From Amycolatopsis sp. MtRt-6 (GTDB lineage: Bacteria; Actinomycetota; Actinomycetes; Mycobacteriales; Pseudonocardiaceae), in contig NZ_JADWPD010000001.1 in NCBI RefSeq assembly GCF_017308975.1, forward strand, positions 597,612-661,611: a DNA stretch of 64,000 nucleotides. The letters are read 5' to 3'. The notes beneath the pieces are model-generated. The model made no database searches. It had not been told where the DNA came from and saw only the letters and a list, made by a program, of their open reading frames with translations. The translations under genes and the position numbers were made by a program. This document shows positions 1 through 12,139 of the stretch, in pieces (position 1 is the first letter of the stretch; each line of letters starts with the position of its first letter).

Positions 1-676
1 GGACGTGGAACTCGATGCCGCCGTCCTCGCGCGGCGCGTTCGCCGGCGAAAGGTACCGCCACAGCCGCGGCCGCTGCGGCACTTCGACGCTCACGTACTG
101 GCCGGGGTGGTACGGCACGGGCTGGTCGGGCACCAGCCGCACCAGGGCGAGGTCCCAGGTCAGCCGCCGGTGCTCGACGACGGTGGCCGACCACGACGGC
201 GGGTTCGTGTCGGCCGCGGCGGCGTCCTGCATGGCCCGCGCGGCGATGGTGAACGCCTCGGCCCACGCCCGCTCGACCTCGGGTGTCCACGCCGGGCCGA
301 GGTGGTTCTTGAGCGACGCCAGCAGCGCGGTCCCGACCGCTTCGTAGTGCCGGGGCACCACGCCGAACTTGCGGTGGTCGCGGCCCAGCTGGCGCAGGAA
401 CGGCGCGAGGTCGTCGGGCCGGTCGACCATCTGCACGATGTGCACCAGTGCGCGCACCAGCCTGCCGCGCTGGATCTCCATGTTGATCGGGAAGAAGTCG
501 CGCGTGGTCGGGGCGAGGGTGAACAGCATCCCGTAGAAGAACTGCGAGATGTCCGCGATGTAGGGCTCGGACATCGCCCAGCTGTCCCGGATGAGCCGGA
601 CCATGGCCGTGACGGCCGCGGGAGCTTCGCGCGGGGCCGAAGACCTGGGGAGCGGGCTGACGGAATCGGCTGTCAT
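1..676 (-). CDS. Flavohaemoglobin-like protein, C-terminal part cut by the window edge
   Basis: I translated this from the lower strand. It starts at the ATG whose complement is at 674-676 and runs off the left edge after 225 residues. Residues about 20-155 form a globin domain. Tyr48 lies in an F-Y-x3-F helix (B10 position), Phe61/62 are at the CD corner, Gln69 is a candidate E7 residue, and His101 in a DHRKFGV context is the expected proximal haem ligand. From about residue 160 a ferredoxin-reductase-type FAD domain begins, with an RYLS flavin motif near the cut. Known flavohaemoglobins are about 400 residues and detoxify nitric oxide as NO dioxygenases. The truncation removes the NAD(P)H part, so electron donor and activity are inferred. 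M. tuberculosis has a similar gene (Rv0385) next to clpB. Confidence 0.85.
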   Translation of the reverse strand, partial: MTADSVSPLPRSSAPREAPAAVTAMVRLIRDSWAMSEPYIADISQFFYGMLFTLAPTTRDFFPINMEIQRGRLVRALVHIVQMVDRPDDLAPFLRQLGRDHRKFGVVPRHYEAVGTALLASLKNHLGPAWTPEVERAWAEAFTIAARAMQDAAAADTNPPSWSATVVEHRRLTWDLALVRLVPDQPVPYHPGQYVSVEVPQRPRLWRYLSPANAPREDGGIEFHV

Positions 677-820
677 GGGTGACTGTTCACGGGTCGGGAA
701 CCGCCTCCCGGGTCCTGCGCCACTGCTGTCACCTCGTCACTCAACGTCACTGGAAGGCGCTGCGCGCAGCGCCCGTCCGCAGGGTAACCGCCGGGCGCCC
801 TTTTGCCCGCATTGTTGCTC

Positions 821-845
821 CGACCGGGTGTATTGCACCCGGTCG
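821..845. promoter_or_regulatory. Perfect inverted repeat between divergent genes
   Basis: Two perfect 10-bp arms (821-830 and 836-845) flank the 5-bp centre TATTG, between the flavohaemoglobin-like gene and the divergent MarR gene. It could be a repressor site or an RNA hairpin. No T-run follows, so a terminator is unlikely. Nothing ties it to a particular regulator. Confidence 0.55.
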
Positions 846-873
846 GGCGTGGGGGACCTCACCGGTGCGATGG

Positions 874-908
874 TTGGCCTGAGCAAGTGCCGGGCAATAT
901 ACTTGTAT
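874..908 (+). promoter_or_regulatory. Promoter with overlapping MarR-type operator
   Basis: TTGGCC (874-879) and TATACT (898-903) are spaced by 18 bp and form a good housekeeping-sigma promoter. The near-palindrome ATAC-TT-GTAT (899-908) overlaps the -10 element. That arrangement fits autorepression by the MarR protein encoded 22 bp downstream; binding is inferred. Confidence 0.6.
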
Positions 909-930
909 GGCACAACTAAGGGAGGTGCCC

Positions 931-1413
931 ATGGGCCTCGACAACGCCGACGACGTCCGGGTCGAGCTCATGCACGAGCTGAAGACCGCTTCCCAGCTCC
1001 AGCACGCCTGGATCATGCAAGCCTGGCAGAGCGAGCCCGGGTTGCACCCGGCGGCCGCGATGCTGCTGTCCGACCTGGCGAAGAACGGTGAGACGCGGCC
1101 GTCCGAGCTGGCGAAGCGCCGGCTCGTCGACCTCTCGGTCGTGAGCAGGCAGATCTCCCAGCTGTCGGCGGCCGGGCTGATCGACCGCCGCCCCGCGCCC
1201 GAAGACGGCCGGGCGTCCCTGGTGAGCGCCTCCGAGAAGGGCCGGGCCGAGCTCGCCCGCTGGCGGGCCGGCTACATCGAGTTCATGGAGAAGGCACTCG
1301 GCGGCTGGGACGACGAGCGCGTCACCGACCTCACCACGCGCCTCGCGGAGATGAACGCCGATCTCCGCCGCGCCCTCGGCAGTGAGGCCCCGCTGGCTGA
1401 CACGAACAAGTGA
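931..1413 (+). CDS. MarR-family transcriptional regulator
   Basis: A 160-residue winged-helix regulator. I chose ATG 931 over the in-frame ATG at 907 because AAGGGAGG (919-926) is an ideal ribosome-binding site for it, while 907 lies at the promoter. The central region has the recognition helix (about residues 62-85) and a DGRASLVSASEKG wing typical of MarR proteins. Family members bind palindromes as dimers and release DNA on binding small phenolic or drug-like ligands. The next gene, 99 bp downstream on the same strand, is an MFS transporter, the classic partner. Ligand unknown. Confidence 0.9.
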   Translation: MGLDNADDVRVELMHELKTASQLQHAWIMQAWQSEPGLHPAAAMLLSDLAKNGETRPSELAKRRLVDLSVVSRQISQLSAAGLIDRRPAPEDGRASLVSASEKGRAELARWRAGYIEFMEKALGGWDDERVTDLTTRLAEMNADLRRALGSEAPLADTNK

Positions 1414-1512
1414 CACCCGGACGGAAAGGCGCACCGCAAGTGTCTTCTTCCCCTGGCGATAGTGTCCGTTCGGTCCTGACTTGACGGCATTCCCCAGGGT
1501 TAACGTCGGCGG

Positions 1513-2700
1513 GTGACGCGTGACCGGGTCGCGCTGCTGTGCGCGCTGGGGATCGACAACTTCGGATCCGGGCTGTTCCTCCCGTTGGCACTGGTCTACG
1601 TGACGCAGGTGGTCGGCGTGCCGCTGGCCGTGGCAGGCGCCGCCGTCACGCTCGGTGCCGTCGGCGCGCTCGCCGTGCCGCCGCTCGCCGGCGGGCTCGT
1701 CGACCGCGTCGGGCCACGCGCCGTGGTGATCGGCGCCCAGCTCCTCCAGGCCGCCGGGGCGGGGGCGTACCTGGTCGCCGACGGCGCCGGCGCGGTGGTG
1801 GCCGCCGCCGTCCTGCTGTCCGCCGGGCAGCAGCTGTTCTACAGTTCCCTGTTCGTGCTCATCGCCGACGTCGCGGGGGACGGCCCGAAGGACCGGCCGT
1901 TCGCCGAGGTGGGGATGGTGCGGGCCGCCTGCTTCGGCCTCGGCGGTCTCGCGGCGGGCGCGCTGCTGACGTGGCTCGGCGGCTCCGCCTACCGCGTCGC
2001 GCTGGTCGTGGACGTCTTGACGTTCTTCGTGGCCGCGACGCTCCTCGTCTGCTTCGTCCGGCTCGCGCGGCCGTACCGGCAGGTCCGCGAGCGGTCGGTG
2101 CGGGTGCTGCGCGACCGGCCGTACCTCGCCTTGATCGTCTTCAGCGGGCTCTTCGGGCTCTCGCTGGACTTCTTCCTGATCGGCATGCCGGTGTTCGTCC
2201 TCGACCGGCTCCACGGCCCGGCCTGGCTGCCGGGTGCGCTCCTCGCGCTGCTGACCCTGCTGACCAGCGTCGGCGGCACGCTCGCGCTGCGGCTCACCGC
2301 CCGGCTGACGCGGATCGCGGCGATGCGCCTCGGCTCGGCGTTGTTCGCCGCGTGGTGCCTGGCCAGCCTGGGCGTGCTGGTCGTGCCCGAGGGCTGGCAG
2401 GTGGTGTACCTGCTGGTGTCGACGCTGGTGTTCGCCGCGGGCGACCTGGTCTTCGGGCCGCGATCGGGGGCGCTCGCCGAGGCCGCGGCACCTCCGGTGG
2501 CCCGCGGCCGTTATCTCGCTGCGTACCAGTACGCGTTCACCGTGGCGCAGGTGATCGCGCCCGCCGTGGTGGCCTTGTTCTCGGTCGCCGACTGGTTACC
2601 CTGGGTGCTGGTCGGGGCGTGCGCCGGTGTCGCCGTGGCCGGGCTCGGCAAGCTCGGCTCGCGGTTGCCGGCGAGCGCGGTCGCTCCGGGACGAAGTTGA
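1513..2700 (+). CDS. MFS transporter
   Basis: A 395-residue, very hydrophobic protein with about 12 predicted membrane segments and an early [10 protein letters not shown] loop corresponding to the MFS loop 2-3 motif. It starts at GTG 1513 with no Shine-Dalgarno sequence; TAACGT at 1501-1506 lies 6 nt upstream, so the message is probably leaderless. It follows a MarR gene, so regulated efflux of a toxic compound is likely but the substrate is unknown. Its stop codon sits inside the operator of clpB (first half-site 2696-2702). Confidence 0.88.
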   Translation: MTRDRVALLCALGIDNFGSGLFLPLALVYVTQVVGVPLAVAGAAVTLGAVGALAVPPLAGGLVDRVGPRAVVIGAQLLQAAGAGAYLVADGAGAVVAAAVLLSAGQQLFYSSLFVLIADVAGDGPKDRPFAEVGMVRAACFGLGGLAAGALLTWLGGSAYRVALVVDVLTFFVAATLLVCFVRLARPYRQVRERSVRVLRDRPYLALIVFSGLFGLSLDFFLIGMPVFVLDRLHGPAWLPGALLALLTLLTSVGGTLALRLTARLTRIAAMRLGSALFAAWCLASLGVLVVPEGWQVVYLLVSTLVFAAGDLVFGPRSGALAEAAAPPVARGRYLAAYQYAFTVAQVIAPAVVALFSVADWLPWVLVGACAGVAVAGLGKLGSRLPASAVAPGRS

Positions 2701-2728
2701 GCGGAACAGACTCAAGTTTCCGTGCGTT
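2696..2728 (+). promoter_or_regulatory. clpB control region: HspR-type HAIR element nested with a SigH/SigR-type promoter
   Basis: GTTGAGC (2696-2702), a 7-nt spacer and ACTCAAG (2710-2716) match the HAIR consensus CTTGAGT-N7-ACTCAAG in 12 of 14 positions. Inside it GGAAC (2703-2707) followed 18 nt later by GTT (2726-2728) matches the SigR/SigH promoter consensus GGAAY-N18/19-GTT. HspR repression and SigH activation of clpB are both established in M. tuberculosis, and HspR control of clpB is known in Streptomyces. Here the -35 element occupies the HAIR spacer. Confidence 0.72.
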
Positions 2729-2797
2729 AGAGACAGTGACAGGGCACGGTCAGGCCTGTCACCAGGACTTCTCGCAGTACCGAGCATGAGGTGAGGG

Positions 2798-5395
<2,598 letters not shown>

Positions 5396-5400
5396 CGGTT

Positions 5401-5434
5401 CGTGAAGGCCACCTCGCCCGAGGTGGCCTTCACG
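5401..5434 (+). terminator. Intrinsic terminator after clpB
   Basis: Perfect 16-bp inverted repeat (5401-5416 and 5419-5434) with only two unpaired central bases, starting 6 bp after the clpB stop. There is no long T-run, which is usual for actinobacterial hairpin terminators. Confidence 0.75.
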
Positions 5435-5557
5435 GCTGTCCACAGTGGTTCGTGCCGATTTGTCGACCCCGGAAACCGCAAAATGCTCCGAACGGGCCCG
5501 GCGACACGGGCACCGGCGATCATCCCTCCGGCGTAAGGAGGCGATACCCTGGCGGTC

Positions 5558-6325
5558 GTGGGTATTCCGGCGTGGATCTGGTTCGTCATCGCGGCCGTCG
5601 CCCTGGTGGCGGGGCTGGGGCTGCTCGCGGCCGACCGGGCGAAGGAGGGCTCGCGCAACCGCGAGCGAATGCGCTGGGCACAGTTGCGCGGCTGGCAGTT
5701 CGTCGAGGAGGACGAGCGCCTGCCGCAGCAGTGGTCCGGCGGCGCGATCGGCTACTTCGGCGCGGACGCCGCGGTGAACGTCGTCGCGGGGTCCACCTTC
5801 ACCTCCGACGGCCGCCGCCCGGTGTTCATCTTCGACATCGAGTCCGAGGGCCAGATCCCGGCGGTCGTGGTCGCTGTGCGCTGCAACAAGAAGCATCGCA
5901 TCCCGATCGAGATGTGGCTGTCCAGCGTCCCGTTCCAGCGCGCGGACATGCCGGAGATGCTCGGCCCGATCGGCGCCCGGTACGCCTTCGCGGACGACGC
6001 CGACGGCGCCCGCGTGGTGATCACCCAGGAGCTCGTCGACGCGGCGGACCAGCTCGGCGGCGACGTCGGCGTGGCCTGGCTGGAGAACGAGTGGGTCCTG
6101 GCCAGCGTGGTCCCGACGGCGGGCCCGTCCCGGCTCGAGCGCCTGCTGCGCGACCTCGGCGAGATCGCGGACATCGTCGACCCGTTCGACGAGGACTACG
6201 ACGCGGGCCGCCACCAGGCGAGTGCCCCGGTGCCGTCGGAGGCCAAGGCCCCGGGCACCCCGGCGGCCGGCACGCCGGTGCCGCAGCCGCCCGCGGAAGC
6301 CCAGCAGAAGCCGAGCGAGAACTAG
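5558..6325 (+). CDS. Conserved membrane-anchored protein, function unknown
   Basis: 255 residues. Residues 4-25 form one hydrophobic N-terminal helix, followed by a Lys/Arg-rich stop-transfer stretch, a soluble domain of about 170 residues and a Pro/Ala-rich tail. I recognise no enzyme motif. GTG 5558 has TACCCT (5545-5550) 7 nt upstream, suggesting a leaderless start. An AAGGAGG at 5535-5541 would instead fit an in-frame CTG at 5549, so the start is uncertain by three codons. By position after clpB it is probably the counterpart of M. tuberculosis Rv0383c, described there as a possible secreted protein. It converges on the next gene with shared stop bases. Confidence 0.75.
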   Translation: MGIPAWIWFVIAAVALVAGLGLLAADRAKEGSRNRERMRWAQLRGWQFVEEDERLPQQWSGGAIGYFGADAAVNVVAGSTFTSDGRRPVFIFDIESEGQIPAVVVAVRCNKKHRIPIEMWLSSVPFQRADMPEMLGPIGARYAFADDADGARVVITQELVDAADQLGGDVGVAWLENEWVLASVVPTAGPSRLERLLRDLGEIADIVDPFDEDYDAGRHQASAPVPSEAKAPGTPAAGTPVPQPPAEAQQKPSEN

Positions 6326-7251
6326 CGGCCGATCACCGGCTGGTCGAGCGCGCTGAGCGACGCCGACGGGTCGAGCTTGCCGCGCACCGACGTCATGCCG
6401 CCTTCGGCGTGGACCACGTGGTCCACGCCCAGGTCGCCGCGGATCGAGCCCGCCGGGCCTGCCGAGCCCAGTCCCTGGCTCGTCTTCGCCATGCCCCAGG
6501 CCGGACCCAGCTGACCGCCCGCTTCGTGGGTCTGGCCGACGTCCAGGACGCCGGTGATCTGGCCGGTCGCGTGCTGCTCGGACGCTGTGCCGACCGCGCC
6601 GAGGCGGCCGAGGTCGACCGCCTGGCCGGAGGAGCGGCGGGCCGACAGCGCGCCCTGGAGGTCGCCGGTGAAGGTGCCGTGCAGGCCGGTGTCCACCTGC
6701 TCCGCGTTCTGGCTCAGCACGTCGACCCCGTCGGCGAGCCAGACGCCGTGGCTCGTGCCTTCGCCGAGGCCGATCCGGCGTTCGGCGCCGCCGCCGAGGG
6801 GGGAGAGCGACAGGTTGCGGGACGCGCCTTGGCCGAGCCGCTGGTTGTTCGCGGTGACCGCGTGGACGTCGCCCAGCCACACCGTGTGCCGTCCGGCGCG
6901 GGCGAGCGCCTCGAACTCCTGCGACGCGGCCGAGGTCTCCGTCTGCCGCTCGTCGCGGCGGGTGGTCACGGACTCGGTGAGGTCGTTGGTGAGGACGGCG
7001 CCGGCGACGTCCTTCGCGAGGAAGTCGTGGCGGGTCGCGGTCACGGTCTCGCGCACCACCGACGAGCCGTCGGCACCCGAGGTCGAGACGTCGCGCCGGA
7101 ACGTGCTGTCGTCGTGGTAATCGAGCGGCAGGGTCACCTCGGCCGGGCTCGCCAGCGCGGCGGCGGGAGCCGCGAAGAGCAGCGCGACGGGCGCCGCGCC
7201 GGCGGCGACCTTGGGCAGATAGCCGCTTTTGCGCCTGCTGTGCTTACCCAT
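6322..7251 (-). CDS. Secreted protein, function unknown
   Basis: 309 residues beginning [10 protein letters not shown], then a hydrophobic signal segment with a likely AxA-type cleavage near residue 37. The mature part is rich in Gly, Ala, Thr and Val, with loosely repeating D-V/L-G turns such as TGDLQG, TGVLDVG and RGDLGVD, which suggests a beta-rich repeat fold. No catalytic motif is visible. An upstream in-frame start at 7317 was rejected because the Arg/Lys-rich signal peptide begins at 7251. Its TAG stop overlaps the neighbour's TAG in CTAG (6322-6325). Confidence 0.65.
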   Translation of the reverse strand: MGKHSRRKSGYLPKVAAGAAPVALLFAAPAAALASPAEVTLPLDYHDDSTFRRDVSTSGADGSSVVRETVTATRHDFLAKDVAGAVLTNDLTESVTTRRDERQTETSAASQEFEALARAGRHTVWLGDVHAVTANNQRLGQGASRNLSLSPLGGGAERRIGLGEGTSHGVWLADGVDVLSQNAEQVDTGLHGTFTGDLQGALSARRSSGQAVDLGRLGAVGTASEQHATGQITGVLDVGQTHEAGGQLGPAWGMAKTSQGLGSAGPAGSIRGDLGVDHVVHAEGGMTSVRGKLDPSASLSALDQPVIGR

Positions 7252-7338
7252 GCGCCGGACGATACTTCCCGCCGAATCGCCGCGCACTTCCGGGCCTGAC
7301 CAGCGGGTATGGTTCACTCACATGACCACCACACGTTT

Positions 7339-7390
7339 CTTTTCGGGGGGTCCGGGTGGCGGAGCCCCCGGCCCGGGGCGGGAGCCCCGG
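7339..7390 (+). repeat. GC-rich palindromic repeat in front of the SDR start
   Basis: This stretch contains stacked G/C palindromes. The last has perfect 7-bp arms CCGGGGC (7373-7379) and GCCCCGG (7384-7390) around a GGGA loop that ends at the ATG of the SDR gene. It resembles the small GC-rich hairpin repeats scattered through actinomycete genomes. It may have been inserted into the leader or may control translation. Confidence 0.45.
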
Positions 7391-8155
7391 ATGAACACCG
7401 CTCTCATCACCGGAGCCACCGCGGGCATCGGCGCGCAGTTCGCGCGCACGCTCGCCGCCGAGAAGTACGACCTCGTCCTGGTCGCCCGCGACACCGCCCG
7501 GCTGGAGGCGTACGCCGTCGAGCTGCGGGAAAAGCACGGTGTCGGCGTCGAAGTGCTGCCCGCCGATCTGTCCGAAGTGGACGGCCGGACGGCGGTCGAG
7601 GAGCGGCTCGCGGCCGCGCCGGTCGACCTGCTGGTCAACAACGCCGGCTTCGGGCTGAACGGCGACTTCTGGACCATCCCGCCGGACGCGCTGCAGCGCC
7701 AGCTCGACGTCAACGTCACCGCCGTCCTGCGGCTCACCCGGGCCGTGCTGCCCGGCATGATCGAGCGCGGACACGGCGAGATCATCCAGGTCAGCAGCGT
7801 CGCGGGCTTCTTCAGCGGCCGCGGCTCGACGTACACGGCCAGCAAGAACTGGGTCACGTCGTTCACCGAAGGCATTGCCGCGTCGCTGCCGAAGGGCGTC
7901 CGGATGATGGCGCTCTGCCCCGGGTTCACGGCGACCGAGTTCCACGAACGGGCCGGCATCGGCAAACCCGGCCCGAAAATCGCCTGGCTGGGTGTCGAAC
8001 AGGTGGTCAACGAGGCGCTCGCCGACCTACGCCGCGGCAAGGTGATCTCGGTGCCGAGCCTGCAGTACAAGGCCGTCGTCGCGATCGGCGGCCTGCTGCC
8101 GCGCGCGGTCCTGCGCCGGATCAGCGGCGGCTTCGGCGGCAAGGGCCGCACCTGA
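7391..8155 (+). CDS. Short-chain dehydrogenase/reductase (DltE/YqjQ type)
   Basis: 254 residues. Classical SDR elements are present: TGATAGIG cofactor loop at the N-terminus, NNAGFG, a catalytic Ser in SSVAG and YTASK. The Asp/Arg region after the second strand (LVARDTARL) suggests NADP(H). I chose ATG 7391 because it places the cofactor loop at the usual distance. An upstream ATG at 7322 preceded by TATGGT (7308-7313) could produce a leaderless form with a Gly/Pro-rich extension. The substrate is unknown. Confidence 0.85.
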   Translation: MNTALITGATAGIGAQFARTLAAEKYDLVLVARDTARLEAYAVELREKHGVGVEVLPADLSEVDGRTAVEERLAAAPVDLLVNNAGFGLNGDFWTIPPDALQRQLDVNVTAVLRLTRAVLPGMIERGHGEIIQVSSVAGFFSGRGSTYTASKNWVTSFTEGIAASLPKGVRMMALCPGFTATEFHERAGIGKPGPKIAWLGVEQVVNEALADLRRGKVISVPSLQYKAVVAIGGLLPRAVLRRISGGFGGKGRT

Positions 8156-8231
8156 GGGTGAGGTTTACCCCACCAGAAGACTGCGGCTCTCTTCAATGTG
8201 CTGAACGTCGTGCCGCCCTAGCGTTTTGAGC

Positions 8232-8966
8232 ATGACGACTGAGGCGGTTCGGCTCGAGGCCGTGCGCAAGGAGTACGGCGGCGTGGTCGCGCTGGACGGG
8301 GTCTCGATCTCCTTCCCGCGCGGCGGGTTCACCGCGGTGATGGGCCCGTCCGGCTCGGGCAAGAGCACGTTCCTGCACTGCGCGGCCGGCCTCGACCGGC
8401 CCACGTCGGGCCGGGTCGTGCTCGACGGCCAGGACCTCGACGGCAAGAACGAGACCTACCTGACGAAGCTGCGGCGCGACCGCGTCGGCTTCGTCTTCCA
8501 GGCGTTCAACCTGCTCCCGGCGCTGACGGTCGAGCAGAACGTCGTGCTGCCGCTGCAGCTGGCGGGCCGGCGCCCGGACAAGCGGCTCGTGGCGCGGATC
8601 CTCGCGCACGTCGGGCTCGACGGGCGCCGCAAGCACCTGCCCGGGCAGCTGTCCGGCGGCCAGCAGCAGCGCGTCGCGATCGCGCGCGCCCTGGTCACCG
8701 ACCCCGCCGTGCTGTTCGCCGACGAGCCGACCGGCGCCCTCGACACCCGCACCGCGGCCGAGGTGCTCGGCCTGCTGCGCGACTCCGTCCGGTCGTCGGG
8801 CCAGACGATCGTCATGGTGACGCACGACCCGGTCGCCGCGTCCTATGCCGACCAGGTCGTCTTCCTCGCCGACGGCCGGATCGCCGGCCGGCTGGCCCGG
8901 CCGACCGCGGAAGCCGTCGCCGAGCGGATGACCCACCTCGGCGCCTGGGGCCGGGTGGCGGCCTGA
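8232..8966 (+). CDS. ABC transporter ATP-binding protein (MacB/LolD type)
   Basis: 244 residues with Walker [10 protein letters not shown] (38-46), Q-loop QAFNLLP, signature LSGGQQQR (from about residue 140), Walker B VLFADEP (about 160-166) and an H-loop VTHD. The sequence type is that of ATPases working with FtsX/MacB permeases. ATG 8232 lacks a Shine-Dalgarno sequence but has TAGCGT (8219-8224) 7 nt upstream, so leaderless expression is likely. The next gene begins within its stop codon, showing translational coupling to its permease. Confidence 0.93.
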   Translation: MTTEAVRLEAVRKEYGGVVALDGVSISFPRGGFTAVMGPSGSGKSTFLHCAAGLDRPTSGRVVLDGQDLDGKNETYLTKLRRDRVGFVFQAFNLLPALTVEQNVVLPLQLAGRRPDKRLVARILAHVGLDGRRKHLPGQLSGGQQQRVAIARALVTDPAVLFADEPTGALDTRTAAEVLGLLRDSVRSSGQTIVMVTHDPVAASYADQVVFLADGRIAGRLARPTAEAVAERMTHLGAWGRVAA

Positions 8967-11413
8967 TGTTCAAGCTGGCACTGCGGACCCTCCGCCTGCG
9001 CAAGGGCGGCTTCCTGGCGACGTTCGTCGCCGTGTTCTTCGGCGCGCTGGTCGTCTCGGCGTGCGGTGGCCTGATGGAGACCGGCATCCGGTCCGAGACG
9101 CCGGTGCAGCGGCTGGCGGCGGCGCCGATCGTCGTCGGCGGGCAGCAGGCGCTCAAGCTGCCGAAGGAGGATCCGGCGGCCCTCGAGCCCGGCGACAAGC
9201 GCAAGTTCGAGAACGCGACCCTGCCCGAGCGCGTCCGGCTCGACGCCGCGCTGGCCGATCGCCTGCGCGCGGTTCCGGGCGTCACGAAGGTGGTCGGCGA
9301 GGTCAGCTTCCCGGCGCAGATCGGGGCCGCGAGCGCGCTGGGCCACGCGTGGGATTCCGCCGTCCTGACGCCGTATGCGCTGCAGGGCGCCGCCCCGAAG
9401 CCGGGCGAAGTGGTCGTCGACGCCGGGCTCGGGCTCGCCGTCGGGGACACGCTGCCGGTTGCCGCGCACGGCGGCGTCGGCCAGTACCGGATCTCCGGGA
9501 TCGCCGAAGCACCCCGGGCCATGCGGGACGCGGCCGTGTTCTTCGCGGCTTCGGACGCCGAACGGCTGTCCGGGCACCCGGGCCGCTTCGACACCATCGG
9601 CGTCTTCGGCGGCGACGTCGCCGCCGTGACCGCGGCCGTCGGGGACGCCGGAGTCGTGGCGACCGGCGCCGAGCGCGGGGCGTTCGAGTTCCCGGAGACG
9701 GCCAAGAGCGGCGAGAACCTGATCGTGCTGGCCGCCGTGTCGGGCGGGCTCTCGGCGATGGTCATGGTGTTCGTCGTGGCGGGCACGCTGACGCTGTCGA
9801 CGCAGCAGCGCCAGCGTGAGCTCGCGCTGCTGCGCGCGGTCGGCACGACCCCGCGCCAGCTGCGGCGGATGGTGCTCGGCGAGGCGCTCGTCGTCGGGCT
9901 GCTCGCCGTCGGTGCCGCGGTGGCGCTCGGCCCGGTGCTCGGGGAGTGGCTGTTCGACCAGCTCGCGGACCACCAGGTCGTCCCCGACGTGCTGCGCTTC
10001 GAGCAGGGCTGGCTCCCCGCGGTGGTCGCCGCGGGCGCGTCGCTGCTGGCCGTCGTGGGTGCCTCCTTCGTGGCCGGACGGCGTGCGGCACGGATCCGCC
10101 CGACCGAGGCACTCGCCGAAGCCGCCGTGGAGCGGCGCTGGCTGACGCCGATCCGGCTGGTCACCGCGATCCTGTGCTTCGGCGGCGGCACGGCGCTGGC
10201 CATCGTCACGGTCGCCGTGATGACCGGCCCGGTCGCGGCCAGCACGGCCGGCCCGGCGGTGATGCTGTGGGCGTTCGGGCTCGCGGCGATCAGCCCCGGC
10301 GTGACGAAGCTGGTGGCCACGCTGCTGACCTGGCCGGTGCACGCGCTCACCGGCGTCAACGGCCGGGTCGCGCTGCGCAACACCCGCGTCGGCGCGGTGC
10401 GGGCGGCCGGCGCTGTCACCCCGATCATGCTCGCGGTCGGCATCGCCACCGCCAACATCTACCTGCAGACCACCCAGGAAGCCGTCTCGAACCAGGCCTA
10501 CACCGAGGACCTGCGCGCGGACGCCGTCGTCGGCTCGCCGAGCGGGCTCGACCCGGCCGTCCTGGGCCGCGTCCGGGCGCTGCCGGAGGTCGCGGGTGCT
10601 TCCGAGTACGTCACGAGCACGGTGTTCGTCGAGCAGCCGTTCGACTCGGGCGGAGACGACGACGGCCGGCCCGCGCTGGGCGTCAGCGAGCTGACCGGGA
10701 ACGCCGTCGAGGTCCCGTCGACGCTCGGCCACCGCGTCGGCGACACGCTGGCGCTGCGGCTCGGCGACGGCACGCCGGTGGCCGTGCGGGTCACCGCGGT
10801 CGTCGACCAGCGCCCGGGGTTCGAAAAGCTGGTCCTGCCCGCCGAGCTGCTGGCCCCGCACACGACGCTCGGGCTGGCGCCGCAGCTGCTGGTCCGCGCC
10901 GCTCCCGGCGTCGACAGCGCGACGCTGACCGCCCGCCTGCGCGAGGCGACCGCCGGGCTGCCGGTGTTCGTCGGCGACCGCGGCACGCTGATCGCGGCGC
11001 ACGCGAAGGGCAACGAGGTCGGCGCCTGGGTCAACTACCTGCTCGTCGGGATGATCATCGCGTACACGGTGATCTCCGTGGTGAACACGCTGGTGACGGC
11101 GACCGTGCGGCGGCGCCGCGAGTTCGGGGTGCAGCGGCTGAGCGGCTTCACCCGCGGCCAGGTGCTGCGGATGGCCGGCGTCGAAGGCGGCCTGATCGCG
11201 ACCATCGCGGTGCTGCTCGGAACGCTCGTCGCGGCGGGCTCGATCGTGCCGTTCTGCCTCGTGGTGACCGGGTCGCCGCTGCCGTCCGGCCCGGTGACGA
11301 TCTACTTGGCCGTGCTCGCGATCGCCGTGGTGCTCTCGCTCGGGGCGATCCTGGTCCCGGCCTGGGCCGCCACGCGCGGGCGCACACCGATCGCCACATC
11401 CATCGGTGAGTGA
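8966..11413 (+). CDS. FtsX-like ABC transporter permease
   Basis: 815 residues. An N-terminal membrane segment (about 13-35) is followed by an extracytoplasmic domain, an FtsX domain with three segments (about 255-375), a central pair of hydrophobic segments, a second extracytoplasmic domain (about 500-690) and a second FtsX domain near the C-terminus. This fused layout is typical of actinobacterial MacB/antimicrobial-peptide-type exporters. ATG overlaps the ATPase stop in TGATG (8964-8968). The cargo, perhaps a lipid, peptide or drug, cannot be read from sequence, and no two-component system lies beside it. Confidence 0.92.
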   Translation: MFKLALRTLRLRKGGFLATFVAVFFGALVVSACGGLMETGIRSETPVQRLAAAPIVVGGQQALKLPKEDPAALEPGDKRKFENATLPERVRLDAALADRLRAVPGVTKVVGEVSFPAQIGAASALGHAWDSAVLTPYALQGAAPKPGEVVVDAGLGLAVGDTLPVAAHGGVGQYRISGIAEAPRAMRDAAVFFAASDAERLSGHPGRFDTIGVFGGDVAAVTAAVGDAGVVATGAERGAFEFPETAKSGENLIVLAAVSGGLSAMVMVFVVAGTLTLSTQQRQRELALLRAVGTTPRQLRRMVLGEALVVGLLAVGAAVALGPVLGEWLFDQLADHQVVPDVLRFEQGWLPAVVAAGASLLAVVGASFVAGRRAARIRPTEALAEAAVERRWLTPIRLVTAILCFGGGTALAIVTVAVMTGPVAASTAGPAVMLWAFGLAAISPGVTKLVATLLTWPVHALTGVNGRVALRNTRVGAVRAAGAVTPIMLAVGIATANIYLQTTQEAVSNQAYTEDLRADAVVGSPSGLDPAVLGRVRALPEVAGASEYVTSTVFVEQPFDSGGDDDGRPALGVSELTGNAVEVPSTLGHRVGDTLALRLGDGTPVAVRVTAVVDQRPGFEKLVLPAELLAPHTTLGLAPQLLVRAAPGVDSATLTARLREATAGLPVFVGDRGTLIAAHAKGNEVGAWVNYLLVGMIIAYTVISVVNTLVTATVRRRREFGVQRLSGFTRGQVLRMAGVEGGLIATIAVLLGTLVAAGSIVPFCLVVTGSPLPSGPVTIYLAVLAIAVVLSLGAILVPAWAATRGRTPIATSIGE

Positions 11414-11440
11414 ACCCGGCCGTGTGTAAGACTCACGGCC

Positions 11441-12004
11441 GTGGCGAACCCCGGGTTGGATCAAGCGGCGAAACTCGAACTGGCCAGGCTGGTCACCGAT
11501 CTTTCCGTGGTACACGGAAAAGTGACACTGGCGTCCGGCAAGGAAGCCGACTACTACATCGACCTCCGGCGGGCGACCCTGCACCACGCGGCCGCGCCGC
11601 TGATCGGCAAGCTCCTGCGTCAGCTGACGGCGGACTGGGACTACGTGGCGGCCGGCGGCCTGACGCTCGGCGCCGACCCGGTCGCGCTGGCGATGCTGCA
11701 CTCGGCGGCGACCGACGGCGTCGTGCTGGACGCGTTCGTCGTCCGCAAGGCGGTCAAGGAACACGGCATGCAGCGGCGCATCGAGGGCATGGAGGTCCGC
11801 GGGCAGCGCGTGCTGGCGGTCGAGGACACGTCCACGACGGGCGGCAGCGTGCTGACGGCGGTCGAGGCCCTGCGCGAGGCGGGCGCGAACGTGGTCGGCG
11901 TGGTGACGGTCGTCGACCGCGACACCGGCGCGCGTGAGGCCATCGAGAAGGAAGGCCTGGAGTACCGGTACATCCTCGGCAAGGACGACCTCGGCCTCGA
12001 CTGA
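11441..12004 (+). CDS. pyrE: Orotate phosphoribosyltransferase
   Basis: 187 residues. The PRPP-binding motif VLAVEDTSTTGGS lies at about residues 124-136, and the N-terminal region has the family's GKEADYYIDLR stretch. It converts orotate plus PRPP to OMP in de novo pyrimidine synthesis. GTG 11441 has no ribosome-binding site; TAAGAC (11427-11432) lies 8 nt upstream, so leaderless expression is likely. It lies alone, not with pyrB/pyrC, as in the mycobacterial clpB-pyrE region. Confidence 0.95.
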   Translation: MANPGLDQAAKLELARLVTDLSVVHGKVTLASGKEADYYIDLRRATLHHAAAPLIGKLLRQLTADWDYVAAGGLTLGADPVALAMLHSAATDGVVLDAFVVRKAVKEHGMQRRIEGMEVRGQRVLAVEDTSTTGGSVLTAVEALREAGANVVGVVTVVDRDTGAREAIEKEGLEYRYILGKDDLGLD

Positions 12005-12139
12005 TCGGGCACCACCGGGGCGGATCCGTGGATTCGCCCCGGTGACGGCCGTCACCCCCAACCGCTGCCTCAGCGCGATCCGGCCCGGCCAGGGCGAAAT
12101 CCGGCTGCTCAAGACGCCGTCCGGGCGTACCGTCGGGGT

